A DNA stretch of 64,000 bases, taken from NCBI RefSeq assembly GCF_001704415.2, contig NC_030817.1, positions 36,777,550 to 36,841,549 on the forward strand, written 5' to 3'. The notes under the pieces are model-generated. The model saw only the letters and a program-made list of their open reading frames with translations. It was not told the DNA's origin and searched no databases. Of the stretch, positions 58,086 through 64,000 are shown piece by piece. Positions within the stretch are counted from its first letter, which is position 1; each line of letters starts with the position of its first letter. Both the position numbers and the translations under genes were made by a program. The DNA comes from Capra hircus. Its lineage: Eukaryota > Chordata > Mammalia > Artiodactyla > Bovidae.

Positions 58086-58353
58086 GTTATGTGATCTCCT
58101 CTCTAGCTACATATTTGACAACTTTTGAAGTTAAATTAACTGGGTACTCAGCTCACTGAAAGCTGTTATTTGTACTTTTTTGGCAGTTAAATTTCTCTGA
58201 AAATGCAATATAAGGGCATTTAGAACTAGTCAGTCATAGTCCTTTAGCCACTTTTTTGGAGGATAATTCTCCTTGTTTTAATATTTCTTTTTCCCTCTCA
58301 GTCTTTCCCTGCTGCTTTCCAGATCAGTCTGCCTCTGTTCACTTCCCTGACTC

Positions 58354-58384
58354 TGTGTGTATGTGTATGTGTGTGTCTGCACAT

Positions 58385-58430
<46 letters not shown>
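58354..58430. repeat. (TG)n followed by (CA)22: self-complementary microsatellite
   Basis: A TG-rich run (58354-58376) is followed after CTGCACATG by about 22 CA units (58386-58430). The two halves can pair with each other. Long valine/cysteine or threonine/histidine repeats in the reading frames here come from this repeat. Confidence 0.95.
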
Positions 58431-58432
<2 letters not shown>

Positions 58433-59439
58433 CTGCCTGCCTTTGTGTCCATGTGGCTTTGCCTCCTGCAGCCCTGTGCATGTGGAGACGCCATCAGCTC
58501 AGCTGGGCTCCTCTAAGCTTCCTGCAGTTTACACAGGTGTCTGACTCTGGGGGCAGTGTGGTCTGTTTCCTCCAGTCCTCACAGGCCTCTCTGGCATGCA
58601 TCGCCTCCGCCAGTCCAGGCATTCTGTCTGTCTTTCCTCTGTCCCACAAGGAGAGGAATACCAAAGGCTGGGCTATACAGATGCTTTGGAATCCTGATAA
58701 TGGGTGTGCCCATGGGGGAGCAGACTCTATGGCACTTTCCACAGCAGGGACAGGCAGAAGGGGCTGCGCTGTTTTAAGAAGACTCCTTGTCACCCAACCC
58801 TATCTCCCCTTCTCCTTGTCTCCCTTGCCCCCTTTTGTGTTTCCTCCATTTCCAAATAACTTCCTCCTTCATTTTGTTGCATTTGGGATTTCTTTCTCCT
58901 TTCTTCTTCCTCTTTAACAAAGAAATCTGTCCCTGTCTTTTTTTTTTTTTATTCAGATGTCTTTCCTCTATGACGGAAACATTCAAACCATACGACTGGA
59001 AATACATTGCTGAGACAAACCTGAGGATATGAAATTAACACTGGGATGCTTTCTCTGTTATTCTCCAAAACAAGTCTAGAGAGAGCCACATCTGTAGGGT
59101 CTTTCCAATCTCAAAGGAACCACTGGTATACAAATAATATAAATCTCAGCAAGGCTCTTTTCAAGAATTCATTCCAGACAAAGCACAAACATGTATGTGT
59201 GCTCTGGAGCATTGGGCTGCACACTAGGAAACTGAATATCCAGGGAAGGGAAAACAACTCTAAAGGTATGTCTAGACAAGGATGTTGCTGAAACTCCCAA
59301 AAGATGTTTTTGGGGAGATGGCTATGTGAGTGAGATGACCTGACTCACAGAGAGCTGATTCTGGGTAGTGAACTAGTTTGTGACGCACAAACATACTGTT
59401 GTGCAGACAGATTTAATAAAGCATCTCTGTGTCTAAATT
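58431..59439. other. No gene recognised
   Basis: Pyrimidine-rich unique sequence. The 186-codon frame at 58357-58917 begins inside the CA repeat and continues by chance through C/T-rich DNA. A T-run lies at 58940-58951. Confidence 0.5.
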
Positions 59440-59700
59440 CTGCCTATTCCTCAAAGCTCAAATAGCCCCTCTTCCTCAAAGCCTTTCCTGACCTCCACTC
59501 CACTGCTCAACTCTCCTTGCACCACCCTTCTTTGCAGCTATCACTGTCATCTCTATACATGGTAATTAATGTAGGTAATTTTATTTATTCAACCACGCCA
59601 TATATAAGACTCTTTGGGGGCAGAATCCATACAGACTCATTTTCCTCTTTCACCAAAACATCTAGTGCAGTACATTATATGAAATAGGCACCCTACTGTC
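59440..59700 (+). mobile_element. L2 LINE 3' end
   Basis: 'cctcaaagctcaaatagcc', 'aagcctttcctgacctccac', 'ttctttgcagctatcactg', 'ctctttgggggcagaatcc' and 'tctagtgcagtacattatat' follow the L2 3' end in order. Confidence 0.8.
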
Positions 59701-60054
59701 TCCTGCTGAAAAAAGTTTGTACGAATTAAATTGTCAAGGCACGAGTGACCTTGAAGACCTTGTGCAGTTCTTGGTTTAGAAACAGTTGAGAATCCCAGGT
59801 TTGAGAAAAGATAAATATAAAGCAAGCAGATAAAATGTCTTTGCGTCAATGCTAACAGCTTCATAGAACCTGATATTCTTTAGGGAAAGAAGCTCTCTGG
59901 ATAGAAATGCTAAATACCTAAGGAAAGACACAAGGGAAATGGCTCTTAACTACAGCCCATTTGAAGGAGTGTTAAAGTGTCCCTTGAACAAGATAAATCT
60001 CTCTTTTCTACAGATTATTTTTCACCCCCCACCCCTCACAGGATTTGGCCATAT
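59701..60054. other. No gene recognised
   Basis: Apparently unique sequence. No repeat family or exon is identified. Confidence 0.4.
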
Positions 60055-60270
60055 ATGACTTTTGTTCAGTCGCTCAGTTCTGTCTGACTCTTGGGGACCC
60101 CACGGACTGCAGCATGCCAGGCTTCCTTGTCCGTCACCATCTCCCAGAGCTTGCTCAAACTCATGTCCACTGAGTTGGTGATGCCATCTAACCATCTCGT
60201 CCTCTGTCATCCCCTTCTCTTCCTGCCTTCAGTCTTTCCCAGCATCAGAGTCTTTTCCTGTGAGTAGGTT
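60055..60270 (-). mobile_element. BovB LINE 3' end
   Basis: Reverse-orientation 3' end: 'ttgttcagtcgctcagttc', 'gactgcagcatgccaggc', 'gagttggtgatgccatct', 'tttcccagcatcagagtc'. 5'-truncated; no clear target duplication. Confidence 0.92.
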
Positions 60271-61004
60271 CTATTAACCTGAGTTAAATAATTGCATTTT
60301 AGATCTTTTTCCAGGTAAAGTCTTCACCTTTGGGGAGTTGTCAAATTTGCAGTTTTGTAGATTTCACTTCTTAAGTAATATCCTCAAGATTGCAAAATGT
60401 TGCTACTTGCCAATTCTAAAATTTAGTGTTCCACTTTCCTCACTTGACTTTTATTTCCTTAGGATTTCAGATGAAGACTTTCTTTGTGTGCGTTCCTGTC
60501 TGGAAGGCAGCTCAAGGAGCCTTCCTAATTCTGTCAGGATACTGGAAAGCATTCTGTTGGGACAACAGGCCCTCAAAGGCTCCCCCAGTGTCATGGAATT
60601 CTTGTGGGTGTAGCGGATGCCTTAGATTGTCTTGAAAGGCCTATTCTTAGCAATCACAGATAATATTTTTATTTAAACACTTAACTTCTCTTACTGACTG
60701 AAACAGTATTGAGTGAGCCTCCCAGATACTTTCTTGTGCTCCACGGGCTCCACTTGCATAACTGTGTGGTTCTGATGAATCATTTTGAGACTAAAATTCC
60801 TGCCTTCAACAGATATTTTCAGAATGTGAATATCTAAGAAGAACCTTTAAAGCCAAACGTTAGAAAGATTTTTCATGAGTAGTTACCTGAGAGCAGTTAA
60901 CCCAGGTAGAAAGTCTTTGAAGAGCAAGGTATGAAGACAGACAAGCAATTGAAAAGGGCAGCATATGTTACACACTGAATTTTGTCCTAAGAAACCCAGT
61001 CAAC
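60271..61004. other. No gene recognised
   Basis: Apparently unique. A 91-codon open stretch at 60338-60613 has no recognisable domain. Confidence 0.45.
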
Positions 61005-61165
61005 TGGACAGGGGTCAGAATCTACAGCTGAGAAGGGTGATTCTCAGCACTCACCCCACACCTATGGAACTAGGATATCTGGGGGTGGACCCAGCAATGA
61101 GTGCTTCAACCAGCTCTCCTGGTGATTCTGATGGATGCTCAAATTGAAGCACCACTGTTGTAGAA
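61005..61165 (-). mobile_element. MER5A-like hAT MITE
   Basis: 'ctgggggtggacccagcaat', 'gctctcctggtgattctgat' and 'aattgaagcaccactg' follow MER5A in reverse to its terminal repeat. Confidence 0.82.
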
Positions 61166-61450
61166 GGTAGGAGCTCGTACCATCTCAGATTTGCAAAGTC
61201 TATGTGCAGAGCTGAACAGGGACATTTTCATGAACTTTGAAATTCTGAGCAGTGGTTCCAGGCCATCTAGCTGTGGTGAAAAAAGGAGTTTACATTCCAA
61301 GTACATGATGGTGGAAAATGCCCATGTACACTCATGACAGAATGAGATAAAACACTATTATAAAAATGGTTTTGATCTTAAGGACTTGTTGAAAGGGTCC
61401 TGGGGATCTCCAGGTTTTCTTGAACCACACTTTTGGAATTGCTGTTTTAT

Positions 61451-61531
61451 AACAAGAGCAGTTCACATCCAGAACATTCACCAATTGTTTGGATAGAATC
61501 ATTTAGACAGTTATTCCCAGTGCAATTTCTA
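61451..61531. repeat. 81-bp direct repeat, left copy
   Basis: Begins AACAAGAGCAGTTCAC and ends GCAATTTCTA. It matches 61727-61807 over the full 81 bp without gaps, with about ten substitutions. The Bov-tA at 61532-61726 lies exactly between the two. Confidence 0.95.
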
Positions 61532-61726
61532 GGTGGTTCAGAGGTAAAGAATCCACCCAACAGTCCAGGAGACTTGGGTTCAATCTCTAGGTTGGGAAGA
61601 TCCCCTGGAGAAGGAAATGGCAGCCCACTCCAGTATTCTTGCCTGGAGAATTCCATGACATAAGAGCCTACAGGGCTACAGTCCAAGGGGTTGCAAAGAT
61701 TTGGACACGACTTAGTGACTGAGCAT
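61532..61726 (+). mobile_element. Bov-tA SINE between two 81-bp direct repeats
   Basis: A sense Bov-tA starts at 'ggtggttcagaggtaaag' and ends at 'cgacttagtgactgagcat'. No ordinary short target duplication is needed, because the flanks are an 81-bp repeat. Confidence 0.92.
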
Positions 61727-61807
61727 AACAAGAGCAGTTCACGTCCAGAGCATTCACCCTTTGTTTAGACAGAATCATTTAGACAATTATTCCTGGTGTA
61801 ATTTCTA
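61727..61807. repeat. 81-bp direct repeat, right copy
   Basis: Begins AACAAGAGCAGTTCAC and ends GTAATTTCTA; partner of 61451-61531. Confidence 0.95.
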
Positions 61808-61814
61808 CTCATTT

Positions 61815-62706
61815 TATATATATTCAGTCAGTTCAGTTGCTCAGTCATGTCTGACTCTTTACGATCCTATGAACTGCAGCACACCAGTCTTCCCTGTCAA
61901 TCACCAACTCCCGCAGTCCACCCAAACCCATGTGCATCGAGTCGGTGATGCCATCCAATCATCTCCTCCTCTGTTGTCCCCTTCTCATCCTGCCCTCAAT
62001 CTTTCCCAGCATCAGGGTCTTTTCAAATGAGTCAGCTCTTTGCATCCGGTGGCCAAAGTATTGGAGTTTCAGCTTTAGCATCAGTCCTTCCAATGAACAC
62101 ACAGGACTGATCTCATTTAGGATGGAATGGTTGGATCTCCTTGCAGTCTAAGGGCCTCTCAAGAATCTTCTCCAACACCACAGTTCAAAAGCATCAATTC
62201 TTCTGCGCTCAGATTTCTTTATAGTCCAACTCTCACATCCGTACATGACTACTGGAAAAACCATAGCCTTGACTAGACCGACCTTTGTTGGCAAAGTAAT
62301 GTCTCTGCTTTTGAATATGCTGTCTACGTTGATCATAAGTTTCCTTCTAGAGAGTAAGCATCTTTTAATTTCATGGCTGCACTCACGATCTGTAGTGATT
62401 TTGGAGCCCCCCAAAATAAAGTCAGCCACTGTTTCCCCTTCTATTTGCCATAAAGTGATGGAACCAGATGGCATGATCTTCGTTTTCTGAATGTTGAGCT
62501 TTAAGCCAACTTTTTCACTCTCCTCTTTCACTTTCATCAAGAGGCTCTTTAGTTCTTCTTCACTTTCTGCCATAAGGGTGGTGTCATCTGCATATCTGAG
62601 GTTATTGGTATTTCTCCTGGCAATCTTGATTCCAGCTTGTGCTTCCTCCAACCCAGCGTTTCTCATGATGTACTCTGCATATAAGTTAAATAAGCAGGGT
62701 GACAAT
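61815..62706 (-). mobile_element. BovB LINE, 3' region and part of reverse transcriptase
   Basis: The GAACT-type tail is at about 61820 and the sequence then runs through the 3' region into a 185-residue open stretch (62148-62705). This retains motif C RYADD, KSLLMKVKEESEKVGLKLNI and YGCESWTIKKSERRR. It is 5'-truncated just after the ILSPCLFN region. The longest intact BovB frame segment on the minus strand here, but far from complete. Confidence 0.94.
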
Positions 62707-63109
62707 ATTAGTCTTCTTTTATTTTAGACTATAGACTTCTTTTATGTGTATATTTGTTCTCTGTAAGGTCTGATTTTAAGGCTAAACACTGTACACTTGA
62801 TAGGTACAGAAATGCAGAAATAGTAACAACAGCTATGAACAGATTGATATTTCTTAGGTATACCTCCTTGTAATAAGGGGAAGAAGAAACATTGGCTCAT
62901 TTTCTACTATAGGTAGACTTAAGCCAGAATGTTTATTAACAGAACATTTTAAAATAAAAATTGTGTTTTTTTATTTAAAAATATAGAGTTTTTGAAATAG
63001 AAAATTTAGTATTATATTTATTCCAGTTTCTAAAACTGAATCATTGGATAGACTGAATTTTACCTGAATTTTTTTTTTTTCAACTTAGCAGTCAACCCTT
63101 CTGTTCTTA
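62707..63109. other. No gene recognised
   Basis: AT-rich unique sequence ending in a T-run at 63071-63082. Confidence 0.45.
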
Positions 63110-63340
63110 GTTCAAATACATGGATTCGATTTCCACTTCTACCAGCTGGGCTGTGCAAACTTGGACAGATTTTTACACTCTCTCTGTTTGTTTTCTCTAT
63201 CTATAGGATATGAAAAATAACAATGCTTACCTCTCTCATACGATTCTTGTGATGTTGGAATGAGATGGTTTTAAGGTACTTAACACAGTCTCTGCACATG
63301 GCCAATGTTCAATCAGCATTTGCTGGACAAATAATTGTTG
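63110..63340 (+). mobile_element. MIR-type ancient SINE
   Basis: Sense MIR: 'catggattcgatttccactt', 'ctgggctgtgcaaacttgg', 'gaatgagatggttttaagg', 'acttaacacagtctctgca', 'gttcaatcagcatttgctgg'. Confidence 0.82.
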
Positions 63341-64000
63341 AAAGAACTCTGAGTGAATATCATTCATTTTATGAAATTTTCCTTTTAAACATGATTAACA
63401 TTGACTGAATTACAAAATCATTTTTGAAAGAGTGGTTTTGTGTCTTTTTTCTATTTAACCATCTACTGTTAAATTTACTTCAGTTACTTTTTACATATTT
63501 TTCTAAGTGTTTCACATCTGGGCCTTGAAATGTGTATACGATGTGTTTTTCAGGTAAAAACATCAATTATCAGAGCAATGTGCACAGCCACCCTATGCTC
63601 CGTGTACTTATATTGTATCCCAGGTTCCCCAGATTAAGTAAACATATTGTGATATTATTACAGCTTCCTCTGAGTTATTGCTTTCTTATATTAATAATAA
63701 TCTTTGGGGGATTGTGACCTAGGCTTTTCACAAAGCACCCATTTTGGAGATGTTTTAGGTACTAAGTTTGCCTTCAAATTTTTCCAATCTGTGTCTTCAC
63801 TTTAGAAATGAAAATTAGTTAACAGACTGTCATGAGACCTTTCCCTCTTCTACAACTGTTCTCACTCTCTCCACACCTGACATTAGGCACATGTGCCTGA
63901 GAATGACCCTTGGTTTCTTCTATGACTCATTGTTAATCATTATAAGGAATAGCTCCATCAGTTCATAAATTTGAGGTAAACTCAATTTCCCACACAGTAT
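63341..64000. other. No gene recognised
   Basis: Apparently unique sequence to the window end. Confidence 0.45.

Noticed and set aside
58357..58917. 186-codon plus-strand frame
   Set aside because: Starts inside the CA microsatellite and continues through pyrimidine-rich DNA; composition artefact.

Overview
This is mammalian genomic DNA from a ruminant, most likely a bovid close to cattle, goat or sheep. The evidence is internal: about two dozen tRNA-Glu-derived Bov-tA/BovA SINEs, eight BovB (RTE-type) LINE pieces, ruminant-type L1 (L1_BT-like) segments, a CHR-type artiodactyl SINE and a ruminant mariner MITE. Beneath these lie older mammalian repeats (MIR, L2, MER5, MER20, L1M). The sequence is AT-rich, shows no CpG island, and contains no exon or open reading frame that I can recognise as a functional protein-coding gene. 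It reads as intergenic or deep intronic DNA. The only gene-derived sequences are two retropseudogenes: a U6 snRNA copy (17274-17380) and a processed histone H3.3 copy (about 50598-51423, minus strand).

Layout. 1-9.5 kb: scattered SINEs, a BovB fragment, two MIRs and an L1 tail. 9.5-18.5 kb: a dense nest. A minus-strand L1 (10.9-14.2 kb) is broken by a BovA2 and a BovB, a ruminant L1 follows (14.2-16.1 kb), and a MER20 DNA transposon (16.86-17.80 kb) has been hit by a Bov-tA and by a U6-L1 chimeric retrocopy. 18.5-23.2 kb: mostly unique sequence. 23.4-27.1 kb: a minus-strand L1 composite that still shows ORF1 and ORF2 signatures. 27-32.9 kb: mostly unique, with MIRs, a possible LTR piece and a candidate conserved non-coding block near 30.2 kb. 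32.9-37.3 kb: the longest BovB copy (+) lies tail-to-tail against a ruminant L1 (-). 37-50 kb: unique sequence with SINEs, MIR, L2, MER5 and an L1 tail. 50.6-53.8 kb: the H3.3 processed pseudogene, then L1 segments in opposite orientations. 54.6-55.6 kb: a cluster in which two SINEs entered the same target. 57.3 kb: a palindromic mariner MITE of the type that gave rise to ruminant miR-2284/2285. 58-64 kb: a (TG)n(CA)n microsatellite, L2, MER5, a SINE between two 81-bp direct repeats, and a BovB fragment.

Nothing here works together as a pathway. What the window records is a history of retrotransposition, with many insertions datable relative to each other through target-site duplications. The most unusual object is the U6-L1-extra-sequence chimera inside MER20. 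Family names come from recall of consensus sequences, without a database search; boundaries are good to about 10-30 bp unless a target-site duplication fixes them.
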